A stretch of 64,000 bases of DNA from positions 18,659,387 through 18,723,386 of the forward strand of contig OU612069.1 in assembly GCA_914767715.1 (NCBI GenBank). Direction: 5' to 3'. The notes under the pieces are model-generated. The model ran no database searches and was not told where the DNA came from. It worked only from the letters and a program-made list of their open reading frames with translations. This DNA is from Membranipora membranacea. Its lineage: Eukaryota > Bryozoa > Gymnolaemata > Cheilostomatida > Membraniporidae. Positions 1 through 10,169 of this stretch are shown here, in pieces (the stretch's first letter is position 1; each line of letters opens with the position of its first letter). Both the position numbers and the translations under genes were made by a program.

Positions 1-574
1 ATTCAACTGATTTTATGATATCACCATTAGACAAAGAGAAAACTGTTTGCTATTTATGAGATTGCAGATTGGAACTGAACATGCCACACCTGAATCAAAG
101 TCTGCTGTGTTCATCATTAGACTGAATGAAACATATTATTTTGATATAACAGTATAAGAAACATTGTCTGATATCTGACAGTGCGTAACCCAGATAGGTA
201 ATGAGCAAGCATTGTATATTTAATCTTAGAATAATATGTTGAAGGACCCAGTTTATGGGTTCAAGGGAATATAATAGGCAAAATCCGACATGTGATCATT
301 GTAAATCTCCTACACTGTTGAGAGTGCCCAACTGCTCGGATTAACGGTGACTGGTTTTTCTCTTTATTATTGATCATCTATTCTTTTCACAGTATCTGTT
401 GCATTTTTGCCTAATGTGTTTGAGATATTGTTTTGATGATATCATTTATTATCAAAAAATTTATCTAAGAAAAAAGTGAAATACACAGTTCGCTGCATAA
501 CTCTATTGTTTTCACGATGCTGTGATTGTAGTGAACTTAATGCATGACCTGTTGTGATAGAAAGAGTCTATAGC

Positions 575-775
575 ATGGCACAACAATTTATACAATTTCT
601 TATCATCACTATCACACTTCTTAGTACTGATACAGAACTGGGAGGAAATGTATCTTACACTGAGTCTTCATTTTACGTTATCAACTTGTTAACTGACCTT
701 CAGGCCCGCACTGTTATTGCATTTGCTGATGTAAGGAGTAGTATTGGTTTCCCAATACGAAAATGTGAGTTGTAA
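575..775 (+). CDS. Small secreted-type ORF, copy 1 (66 aa), function unknown
   Basis: An ATG-started ORF of 66 residues. Residues 1-20 form a hydrophobic, signal-peptide-like start (MAQQFIQFLIITITLLSTDT), followed by a short polar stretch and ending in KCEL. The reading frame is kept in the duplicated copy at 26,895-27,095 with mixed silent and replacement changes, and a decayed relative lies near 29,280-29,520. A GTGAGT donor-like site overlaps the last codons, so this may be the first exon of a longer gene; I did not find a convincing next exon. I recognise no family. The alternative is a chance ORF preserved only because the duplication is young. Confidence 0.4.
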   Translation: MAQQFIQFLIITITLLSTDTELGGNVSYTESSFYVINLLTDLQARTVIAFADVRSSIGFPIRKCEL

Positions 776-1022
776 TCAGATATATTAGATAGGCATGTGC
801 TACTGAATTTAATTCACTGTCACCAGAAGAAAAGATTATATTTTCACTTTTAATTCTGCTATTATATTTTTCTTAATTGTGATGTGTCTATCAGAAAAAT
901 ATCAGTTGTTTTGATGCATCACAAAATACTATCTAATATCCAATCTATCATATCTAATGTGACAATATGAGGAAGACAATGAAGGTTGAGGATATCAATT
1001 CCTTATTCGGTTATGAATAAAT

Positions 1023-1379
1023 CTACAGTATGGTACAGTCTGAATTGCAGATACAGGCTTTAACATACTCTCCCATCCTGACCACATATAGCTGTTCTCT
1101 GAGTGCTACCCGGACACCACAGCAAGTACTGCATCTGTGAAATTTACAAATTAGTAACCAAGTTTAGCAATACTAATTACAATATTTCACTTGATCACAA
1201 TGCGATTAGTTAAAATGATTTTTTTGTAGCAGGTGACCTTGACAGTAGCCTCTTTGAAAGCTCCAGTATTTATCAGTTTTTCAAGTTAATTAGACTACCT
1301 ACATTGCTCCTGTATATGAGACAGTGTGAGTAGGATATCCACTGCTGCTGTGGCTGTTGTGAGAGTATCCTTTAGGCAT
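1023..1379 (-). CDS. Five-cysteine small peptide gene, copy A (62 aa)
   Basis: Two coding exons on the minus strand: 1303-1379 (25 codons plus two bases, start MPKGYSHNSH) and 1023-1134 (module starting CSTCCGV and ending NSDCTIL). The donor is AAT/GTAGGT at 1303 and the acceptor is CAG at 1134. Joining them keeps frame and gives 62 residues. A noncoding first exon ends at 1604 (donor GTAAGT) behind a TATAAAA box. The linker between the fourth and fifth cysteines is minimal here. The module has CSTC-C-G-V instead of the usual CxxC-G-G-V. Family unknown; the paired CxxC and CxC could bind a metal, which is inference. Confidence 0.65.
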
Positions 1380-1676
1380 TTTAAGGTTTTTGAGAAATTT
1401 TCACCTAAAATTGAACAAAAATATGCAGATGAAATTTATACTTTGTTTACTATAGCTATTTCCCCCTCTATTTACAATGTTACTCTTTGTTGTTCAAACT
1501 CATGGTCAATAAATATGACTGGCCACGATAATGGCAATCATAAACAAATTGTATCTAACCCAATCACAAAGTTCCCAATTAAACCTAATATATTTATACT
1601 TACGACTATCTGATGATTTCGAGCGCTGTTTTCACTTCTTGTCACTACTATGAAGATAACCTATCATTTCTCTCAC

Positions 1677-1683
1677 TTTTATA
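1677..1683 (-). promoter_or_regulatory. TATA box of copy A
   Basis: TATAAAA on the minus strand in the shared context GGTATAAAAGTGAGAG, about 73 bases upstream of the first-exon donor at 1604. The same box recurs at the same place in the other copies. Confidence 0.65.
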
Positions 1684-1952
1684 CCAGACGTGTGGTTTTC
1701 CAGACGGGAACTACCGATTTCTTCCCCAACTTTTGATAGCCTTCATGCTTGAGATATAAAAAAACATTCACTTAGAGTATTGAGGTCAAGCTTCTTCGAG
1801 CTTTGCTGAGGCAACATTCCTGCTGATGTCAGAATCACCAATAAATATAAACTACTACTTATTCATGATCCAGTTAATTTGTGCCACATCACGCTTTCAG
1901 GTATGATTTGTCTTCATGAAATTACCATCAGTCATGTATAATGTGAACGTGG

Positions 1953-2005
1953 TATTCCCTATCATTGCACGATATATTAAATATGTTGTGCAATGATAGG
2001 GAATA
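1953..2005. repeat. Perfect 18-bp hairpin (palindrome)
   Basis: The left arm TATTCCCTATCATTGCAC is matched exactly by its reverse complement at 1988-2005, around an AT-rich 17-base centre. The duplicate at 28,351-28,403 has one arm mismatch. It is probably a miniature foldback element. Confidence 0.75.
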
Positions 2006-2199
2006 GCGAAATATATTCAATATTTCAACTATAACTTTATTCAATTTCTTTGCGATGCGCTAACTGTTGTATTGAACTACCAAACTTCTGTTTTGACCTC
2101 AACTTCGGTTATATATTGCGCATTCAATCAACAAACATATCAACTGCATAACAAATCACATAGGTGGAGTTGTAAGACTATATTTGGTTATGAATACAT

Positions 2200-2582
2200 C
2201 TACAGTATGCTACAGACTGGTTTGCAGATACAGGCTTTGACATACTCTCCATTCCTGATCACATACATCTGTTCTCCGGGTGCTCTGAGGACCCCACCAC
2301 AATTATTGCATCTGCAACGTGTACGAATATGGATTTAAGTTTAGCTATACACAAACCAATGATTCGAACATTGCAATGTGTAACTCAATCAAATGTGATT
2401 TTTTAAATAATCTGTTTCTAACGTGTTATCCTGACCTCTATGGAAGCACCAAGGATTATCTAAACAAAATATTGGACTGTCTCTCATATTGACTAGACTT
2501 CATACCTTGCACTCGTATAAGAGTCTGTGTGGTCAGGATAATCACTGCTGGTGTGGCCTTTGTCAGGACCTCCTTTAGGTAT
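2200..2582 (-). pseudogene. Five-cysteine peptide gene copy B, start codon lost
   Basis: The cysteine exon 2200-2311 is open (CNNCGGV start, CSIL end) and its splice sites are intact. The leader exon 2506-2582 is also open. The codon that is ATG in the intact copies is ATA at 2580-2582, and no other in-frame ATG exists in that exon. It is therefore either unable to make the peptide or uses an unusual start. The TATA box and first exon (donor at 2792) are intact, so it may still be transcribed. Its nearest relative is copy I. Confidence 0.6.
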
Positions 2583-2862
2583 TTTCAGGTTTTATGGATC
2601 TTCTCCTGAAATCGATCAAGAACATGGGAATGAAAGCTATATTTTCTTTACTAGACTGATCAACCTTCCAACTCTCGTCATTGTTTAAATCTCCGGTCAA
2701 GAAATACGACCGACCATAATAACAACAAAATAAACCATTTTTATTTTAGTAATTCACAATGGTTACACTCTAACCTAAAATATATAGTTACATCTACTGG
2801 ACAGTTTTGGCTCTGGTTTCTTATCCGGTTACTACTATGTAGATATCCAATCATTCCTGTCA

Positions 2863-2870
2863 TTTATATA
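2863..2870 (-). promoter_or_regulatory. TATA box of copy B
   Basis: TATATAAA on the minus strand within CTGGTATATAAATGACAG, about 71 bases before the GTAACT donor at 2792. Confidence 0.6.
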
Positions 2871-3912
2871 CCAGGAGTGTGGCGTTAGCGGTTTGAATGT
2901 ACCAATTTCTATTCCGAACTTTTGATAGCCTTCATTCTGCAAGCCTGCTTGAGTTGATGTTGGACAGATACGAAAGCCACCAACTCAAGTACTGATGACA
3001 ATCTTGCTCAGGCTATGTTGAGGCATCATCTCTTCCGATAATAGAACAATCATATCAGTACATATCAGCCTATTCATTTTCCATTAAAAATCTGTGCAAC
3101 ATCATGCTATCAGGTAGGACTTTGCTTTTATCTCTCCGACCATTATTACCCTTGTAGGTAAACAGTGCTAGGTGATTACTCATCATCTTGTGCAATCAAT
3201 GAGGATATTATCAAGGCTGTTTCTTATGGTATCAATAATGAGTTGACAGGAGAGAAGACCAGCTGCCAGTTAATATTTTCGGCAATGTAGAACAGAAACC
3301 TAATTTCGTTACTCTCACTGATTGACAGAAAAATAGACATATTCTTATGTGGACAGTTATCAATATGAGATGGGCTGGCTTCGATGTGCGGCGTTTAAAA
3401 ACTCTTACTATTTTTGATTATTTCTATTCAGCGTCTTCAACTTTAATTTATCTGAAGAAGCCAATTGAATATTTGGTCTTCATTGAGTCAACATAATACA
3501 TTGTAAACTTGTCCTGTGAAGTACATGTTTAACTTTCTGTCGTAATAGAGTTTGGTTTCCCACATGAAACGCCGAGTCATTGCTGTGTTATTTTAGGACA
3601 ACATTTGAACAGTCTTTCAATTGCCAAGAAATGAGCATTATCCTAATTTTAGACATGTACAAAATGCTAGTAAATTGCGCTATAGGCACTATATCTTTGT
3701 TATTATACATTGTTTGTTTTCGTAGTCATTGTGTGTAAAAGAGAAGTTTGTTGTGTTATACTAAAGAACCAAACCCACTGTGCCCATGGGTCATTATACA
3801 AAGCAATTGATCAGTCACAATTTCTTTAAGTGATTTTATATATCTTCAATGTGATGCCATAATCAGAAAAATAGCTGTTTTTAATATTAGGCAGTAGACA
3901 ACAATTATTGGA

Positions 3913-4326
3913 TTATTGAACAGAACAGCCTGAGCCTGAGTTTGAGTTTGATCCTGACACAGAACTGCAGGTACAGGCTTTGACATACTCTCCATTCCTG
4001 ATCACATACATCTGTACTCCGGGTGCTCTGAGAACCCCACCACAATTATTGCATCTGCAACATGTACAAATATGGATTTAAGTTTAGCTATACACAAACT
4101 AATGACTCGAACATTGCAATGTGTATCTAAATCAAAATCTGATTTTTTCAATAATCTGTTTGTAAGATGTTATCCTGACCTCTATGGAAGCACCAAGGTT
4201 TATCTAAACAAAATATTGGACTGTCTCTCATATTGACTAGACTTCATACTTTGCACTTGTATAAGAGTCTGTGTGGTCAGGATAAACACTGCTGGTGCCG
4301 CTTTTGTCAGGACCTCTTTTAGGCAT
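3913..4326 (-). CDS. Five-cysteine small peptide gene, copy C (72 aa)
   Basis: Leader exon 4250-4326 starts MPKRGPDKSGTSS. The module exon 3913-4054 starts CNNCGGVLRAPGVQ and contains YVIRNGEYVKACTC. After the CxC pair it carries a Ser/Gly/Asn repeat (SVSGSNSNSGSG) before the fifth cysteine. The join AA/A gives Lys just before the first cysteine, so the exon boundary sits exactly at the module edge. The unit extends about 1.72 kb from copy B; the next unit (D) is pushed away by the inserted hAT-like element. There is no signal peptide on the MPK start. Confidence 0.7.
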
Positions 4327-4606
4327 TTTCAGGTTTTATGGATCTTCTCCTGAAATCGATCAAGAACATGGGAATGAAAGCTATATTTTCTTTACTAGAC
4401 TGATCAACCTTCCAACACTCGTCATTGTTTAAATCTCCGGTCAAGAAATACGACCGACCATAATAACAACAAAATAAACCATTTTTATTTTAGTAACTCA
4501 TAATGGTTACACTTTAAACCAAAATATTTAGTTACATCTACTGGACGGTTTTGGCTCTGGTTTCTTATCCGGTTACTACTATGTAGATTTCCAATCATTC
4601 CTTTCA

Positions 4607-4614
4607 CTTATATA
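4607..4614 (-). promoter_or_regulatory. TATA box of copy C
   Basis: TATATAAG on the minus strand, in the same position relative to the first-exon donor as in the other copies. Confidence 0.6.
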
Positions 4615-4921
4615 ACAGGAGTGTGGTGTTTGCGGTTTGAATGTACCAATTTCTATTCCGAACTTTTGATAGCCTTCATTCTGCAAGCTTGCTTGAGTTG
4701 ATGTTGGACAGATACGAACGCCACCAACTCAAGTACTGACGACAATCTTGCTCAGGCTATGTTGAGGCATCATCTCTTCTGATAACAGAACAATCATATC
4801 AGTACATATCAGCCTATTCATTTTCCATTAAAAATCTGTGCAACATCATGCTATCAGGTAGGACTTTCCTTTTATCTCTCCGACCATTATTACCCTTGTA
4901 GGGTAAACAGTGCTAGGTGAC

Positions 4922-5864
4922 TAGAGGTGGAACGGATCAGGGTTGGGCAACCTCGGATCGGATATCGGATCCGTCTATAAATCCAACCTCGGATCGGATC
5001 CGGATCCGAAACCGGATAACGCGTAAATGCGCTAAATTTACCAGTCACAGCAGCTCTTCTTTAGCACCATAATATACAATTAAGGTCATTGAATACATGG
5101 ATAAACTCCGTCAACAATCTTTTCCCTGAACCATTACCCTAGTTTAAATTTGCACATATCAGCTTGGATATAATTCTTTACAGGAGCAACTTATCACTCA
5201 AACAGTGCAATGATCACACAAACAGATTATTTGAAAAGATCATTTAATGAGTGCTAAGATCTCTTGACAACGAGAATTTGTGCATAGGCACTCAATTTGC
5301 CAGGATCACTCAAACCCCGAGGTTAAAAATCACTGAGTTTGAATAAACTCCCTGCTCCTATGGCCAAAATCTCTGTTGTGATTAGAGATAGGAATTGTCT
5401 TCCTACTTTAAAAAAAGCAGAAGAGGATTATTACTTAGTTCATCAAACTAGACATTTTGTTACAAGGAACATCATTGGACAAATAATTATGTCTTATGTC
5501 AAAACGATCTGAGTAAAGATGCTTCTATCAATTTTAGCAGAAAAAAAATACATTCATCAAATTTAATCAGCAAAGATATAGATAGCTATGAAAATGAGAC
5601 AGGTATTGAATGCCTACTGATCACCACTGAGTGCTTTCAGCCAAACTCAATTATCTTGTCTGAACTACAAATTAATGACTATCATACTTCCTCCCTTGTC
5701 ATCTTCAGTGAGATAAATGATGCTATTGCTAAGTAAGTGTTGATTAAAAACGTATCATCTCGGATCAGACATAACACATATCCGACCCGGTTTGTGGTTG
5801 GATACGAGGTCAAATATCCGAAATTCAACTCCAACTCCAACCTCAAGAGGTCGTTCCACCCCTA
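4922..5864. mobile_element. Non-autonomous hAT-like DNA transposon (943 bp)
   Basis: The element interrupts the repeat unit between copies C and D; the uninterrupted site is visible in the other units. It is flanked by a perfect 8-bp target duplication TAGGTGAC (4914-4921 and 5865-5872). The ends are inverted: TAGAGGTGGAACG on the left and TAGGGGTGGAACG read inward from the right. Subterminal stretches are rich in GGATC/ATCCG words. I see no transposase ORF inside. An 8-bp duplication and a TA-G-GGTGG type end are standard for the hAT superfamily. Confidence 0.88.
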
Positions 5865-6592
5865 TAGGTGACTACTCATCATCTTGTGCAATCAATGAGG
5901 ATATTATCAAGGCTGTTTCTTATGGTATCAATTATGAGTTGACAGGAGAGAAGACCAGCTGCCAGTTAATATTTTCGGCAATGTAGAACAGAAACCTAAT
6001 TTCGTTACTCTCACTGATGGACAGAGAAATAGAGATATTCTTATGTGGACAGTTATCAATATGAGATGGGCTGGCTTTGATGTGCGGCGTTTAAACACTC
6101 TTACTATTTTCGATTATTTCTATTCAGCGTCTTCAACTTTAATTTATCTGAAGAAGCCAATTGAATATTTCATTGAGTCAACATAATACATTGTGAACTT
6201 GTCCTGTGAAGTACATGTTTAACTTTCTGTCGTAATAGAGTTTGGTTTCCCACATGAAACGCTGAGTCATTGCTGTGTTATTTCGGGAGAACATTTGAAC
6301 AGTCTTTCAGTTGCCAAGAAATGAGAATTATCATAATTCTAGACATGTACACAATGCTAGTAAATTGCGCTATAGGCACTTTTTCTTTGTTATTATACAT
6401 TGTTTGTTCTCGTAGTCATTGTGTGTAAAAGAGAAGTTTGTTGTGTTATACTAAAGAACCAAACCCTCTGTGCCCATGGGTCATTATACAAAGCAATTGA
6501 TCAGTCACAATTTCTTCAAGTGATTTTATCTAGCTTCAATGTGATGCCATAATCAGAAGAATAGCTGTTTTTAATATTAGTCAGTTATTGGA

Positions 6593-7012
6593 TTATAGAA
6601 CAGTACAGCCTGAGTCTGAGTTTGAGTTTGATCCTGACACAGAACTGCAGGTACAAGCTTTGACATACTCTCCATTCCTGATCACGTACATATTTTCCCC
6701 CAATCTGATGCTGACTCCGCCACAAATATAGCATCTGCAGAACAAACAAATATGATTTCAACATATGCTTCAAGCGAACTAATGAATTGCATATCGCAAT
6801 GTGTAACTCAATCAAAATGTGTTAATTTCAATTATTTATTTACTGCGAAGTATCTTGACTGTAACATTTATGAAAGCATTAATGTTTATCTATTCAATGT
6901 AGCAGATGATCTAACATGTCTAATAGACTACCTACTTTGCTTCTGCATTAGAGTCTGAATGATCAGGATAGCCACTGCTGCTGTGGCCGCAACCATTACC
7001 TCCTTTAGGCAT
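6593..7012 (-). CDS. Five-cysteine small peptide gene, copy D (72 aa)
   Basis: Leader exon 6936-7012 starts MPKGGNGCGHSSSGYPDH, the only intact leader with a cysteine. Module exon 6593-6734 starts CYICGGVSIRLGEN and ends SDSGCTVL. Splice sites are GTAGGT and CAG. The noncoding first exon ends at 7193 with donor GTAAGT. D differs clearly from A, B and C and most resembles copy G at 44 kb on the other strand, both having the leader ending NAEA and the sequence FGEN/LGEN after the GGV. Its flank contains a decayed MSH gene, as G's flank contains the intact one, so D and G are mirror copies. Confidence 0.7.
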
Positions 7013-7255
7013 TTTCAGGATTTATTGAAAAATCTTTTCTGAAATGGATAAAGAATTTGGTATCATTGATTGCCATAATGAGTTATACCTTACTACACTC
7101 AATGATAGTTGTCATTAATCAAATCTTTGGTCAAGAAATATGACTGACCATATTACAAATCATCCTAGAATATTATACTTACAGCAATCAAACTTTTTCT
7201 GGTGCTGATTCCACTTCCGGTCGTTCCTATGTAAATGTGTCATCATTTCTCGCAC

Positions 7256-7262
7256 TTTTATA
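7256..7262 (-). promoter_or_regulatory. TATA box of copy D
   Basis: TATAAAA on the minus strand in CCTGGTATAAAAGTGCGAG, 63 bases before the donor at 7193. Confidence 0.65.
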
Positions 7263-7790
7263 CCAGGCATGTGGTTTCCCAGAAGCCATTGGAAGCCTTC
7301 ATTCTAAATGCTCAGTCGAGTTGTACCGCACAGATTCAAATACCCACAACTGAGGTATTAAAGTTTGGTTTCCTCTTACTATGCTGAGGCAACATTTGTG
7401 CTGATGTCAGAATTACCAAATCTAATTAAAACAATGTCAGCTTAAATCAGCTTATTCATTGCCCAGTAAACGGGTGCCACATCGTTAAAAAACTTAAACT
7501 GGGATACATATTTATGGAATTACCAATTTTAGTACTCAGTACAAATTTCATAAAACCAAAACCTGTAAGACCTGTAATTGATATTACAACACATATTACA
7601 GCACGTTATTTAGGAGTTGTATAACATTGTTGATTAGTCAATACAAGTTAAATCAATACTAATTGTTTGATTTTTACTCATTGTGGAATACAATCTTTTT
7701 TCATCAGCTATTCCACACATAAATGATTTGTGTTCCATGACTAATGATATTGCTTTATTGCTTTATAATGATTTTAGCATTCCAACAGTG

Positions 7791-7798
7791 TATAAAAT
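7791..7798 (+). promoter_or_regulatory. TATA box of decayed MSH gene copy 1
   Basis: TATAAAAT in CAGTGTATAAAATTAATG, 160 bases upstream of the MSH start codon. The matching position in copy 2 is TATAAAAA (8820-8827). In the intact-frame copy at 42.17 kb the box reads TACAAATA. Confidence 0.45.
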
Positions 7799-7957
7799 TA
7801 ATGTCACTGCTCTTCTACAGGATAAATAATCACTTCATCAGCATCACATGGTATTAAGATATATTTACATTATGCAAAAATTTGGTCCACATGCAGTTTT
7901 TATCTTCAATTCATCAGCGTATGCCGCAATTCGATGAGAATTAATATCTAAGAGAAA

Positions 7958-8325
7958 ATGTCACACAAAGTAGAGCATCGTATGCAGGCTTATAAACAAT
8001 TTCCGGATTATGTGCCGAATTACATATGATTGCATATGTATTCAAAATTAACCCAAATTGGAAGTGGTATACAATATCAATGATTATTGAGTGAGTCATT
8101 TTGTTCAGTGACCTTGAATGATATCCTGCTTCTTTGAACTCTAAAATTTGCACATGTTTAAAAAAAATAATAAATGAATATGATTTATATGAATTACCAG
8201 TCAGCTATTAGCTAGTTGTATTAAATGAAATAATAGAGTTTGGTGTACTGAGGGAATTGCCTGGAAACCACTGGTTATCTCTTGTAGAAATTTATTCTGT
8301 CATTCAGGGTGTTCCAGAAAAATGT
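7958..8325 (+). pseudogene. Decayed copy 1 of the MSH gene
   Basis: The start MSHKVEHRMQAYKQFPDY matches the intact gene at 41,610-41,986, but the frame breaks at TATGA near 8,026-8,031. A second exon homologous to the intact one follows near 8,206-8,316 and remains open (EFGVLRELPGNHW). The first-exon donor region reads GTGAGT. At least one nonsense change makes this copy non-functional as annotated. Confidence 0.6.
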
Positions 8326-8344
8326 ATAATATATAGCAGATGAG

Positions 8345-8540
8345 GTTTTAGTACCCATAATTTATTGACAGGTGTAGAACCTGTCAGGGTGTCGAAGAAT
8401 ATGATTACCAGCAGCCGATCTATCAGAGAAGGTATAACCAGCACACAGGGAGGATGGCTTTTATGAGGGTCTGTGTTTGTGACATCGATAACAAATGACC
8501 GAAGTAACAGGTTCTGTAACTGGTTTCATATCGGCATCAA
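8345..8540 (-). repeat. Conserved TDPH block, copy 1
   Basis: One of four copies of a conserved segment of about 180 bp (others 9,968-10,160, 20,098-20,290 and, inverted, 40,806-41,005). One minus-strand frame reads DVTNTDPHKSHPPCV then LLVIIFF, a short hydrophobic run. Other frames are also largely open, so coding status is uncertain. It lies next to the MSH exon 2 relative, as on the right side of the window. Confidence 0.5.
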
Positions 8541-8990
8541 AATGCGAACATTAAAAGATTATTCAGGAGGTGGAAGGAAGTTGCCTGTTTTGCCAATCTA
8601 ACCAACAAGCTCTTTCAAATTGACATTGCAAAGCTTGTTATTTGTAAGTTGAATTACATTCTTATTTAGTCAATGCAGTTATTCCACACTGAGTTTAATC
8701 AATACTCTCTTTGAATTTTCCTTGGTGTGGAATTCTCCATAAGTGTATTCCACACATAAATGATTTAGTGTTCCATGACTAATGATCTTGCTTTAAAATG
8801 ATTTAGCATTTTAACAGTGTATAAAAACAATTTCATAGCGTCTTCCACAGGACAGATAATCGATTCATCAACATCACGTGGCAGTAAAATATGTTTTACA
8901 TTGCATTACATTACATTTGCTCAAAGCACTTTCAATCTTCAATCCATCAGTGTATGTCGCATTTCGATTAGAATTAATATCTAAGGGAAA

Positions 8991-9560
8991 ATGTCACACG
9001 GAGTAGAGCATCATATGCAGGCTTATAAACAATTTCCGGATTATATGCCAAATTACAAAGAGATTGCGTATGTATTCCAATTAGTCCAAATCAGAATTAG
9101 TGATCCTTGAGATTGAGAGTTTGTTTGATGACCTGTGAATGATATCTTTCTTCTTCTAAATCTAAAACTTGCACTTGTTATTTGTAAGAATTACCACTTA
9201 GCTAAAATCTTGATTGATATGAACTTCCAGTCAGCTATTAATACTGGCGTGAAATAAAGCAGCAGAGATTGGTGTTCTGAGGCCACTGGCCTTCTCGTGA
9301 AAAAAATCTATGCTGTCATCCCAAGTGTTCCAGAAAATGTGGTGCATTTATTACGAGCTAGCCTTGAAGATTTGTGCCATACATCTAATGCAATTGATAA
9401 CCATATCATGATGATCATGATGTCATCAAAATCGATGCCTTAAAATGTGGCACTTTCTTGAATTAAATCTTCAGAGATGCCAAGCGGATCGAGCTAAGAA
9501 CAATATTCGATTGTTTGACATGATATGATATGACATGAACTTCGTGGGAATCTTAGACTG
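8991..9560 (+). pseudogene. Decayed copy 2 of the MSH gene
   Basis: The frame starts MSHGVEHHMQAYKQFPDY and runs through NYKEIAYVF, then a deletion and a TGA break it near 9,108. The exon 2 relative (about 9,255-9,320) contains a stop. A relative of the putative last exon (about 9,430-9,560) has stops too. Upstream is a TATAAAAA box at 8,820-8,827. Confidence 0.6.
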
Positions 9561-9967
9561 ATAGTGGTATAGTTAAATTGCTATTGTATAACGTCATCTT
9601 CCTACTCCATATATGCAGGTTGAAGACACTCCAATGGCAACCAAACTACAACTGGGCCTAAGGGTTTTAGACGAACTCACATGATTTCATAGCTCAATAT
9701 AGCAAGATTTTTTTTGGTGCTTATTTGTGAGTTTTGAGTATCAAGCTCATTCTCGTACGGTCTCATCCTGATTTGTTTACTCAGTTGCTAGGTAGAACCT
9801 TATCCCTCAATTTTTAACCACAATCTACTATCTTGCTAGCTTAATACTCTGATCCTTGAATGTCATGGTATTGTTATTTGAGACTATTTTGTTTTCTGAG
9901 TAAGCAGTTGATACGTTTTGTATCCATTTCAATTCTGAATCATTCATGTGTTTCATAGCGGATTGAG

Positions 9968-10160
9968 TTTTAGCTTACATATTTATTGTCAGGTGCAGGA
10001 CCTGTCAGGGTGTTGAAGAATATGATAACCAGCAGCCAATCTATCAGAGGCGGTACAACAAGCATACAGGGAAGATGGCCTTTATGAGGGTCTGTGTTTG
10101 TGACATCGAGAACAAATAAGGGAAGTAACAGCGAAGTCACAGACGTTGGAAGCATTCATT
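9968..10160 (-). repeat. Conserved TDPH block, copy 2
   Basis: In this copy the conserved frame has an ATG at 10,153-10,155 (MLPTSVTSLLLPLFVLDVTN) and runs 61 codons to a TAA at about 9,970, with a leader-like hydrophobic start and a second hydrophobic stretch WLLVIIFFNTL. The other copies lack that ATG. If real it would be a short two-helix membrane or secreted protein; conservation in all frames prevents a firm call. Confidence 0.4.
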
Positions 10161-10169
10161 ATTAATTGT

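Larger units (their letters stand above)
78..2009. repeat. Segmental duplication, left copy (A block)
   Basis: This stretch is collinear in direct orientation with 26,361-28,407. Both hold, in order, the small plus-strand secreted-type ORF, peptide gene copy A (or F) on the minus strand, its TATA promoter and a terminal hairpin. Identity is high by eye, with small indels; for example, the right copy has about 50 extra bases near 26,565-26,615. The shared order shows duplication of a block of at least 1.9 kb. Confidence 0.9.

Noticed and set aside
3200-3350. 38-aa minus-strand ORF (MSIFLSISES) in the unit flank
   Set aside because: The ATG is absent in the equivalent place of the D and I units, and the frame is not preserved; it is probably flanking DNA.
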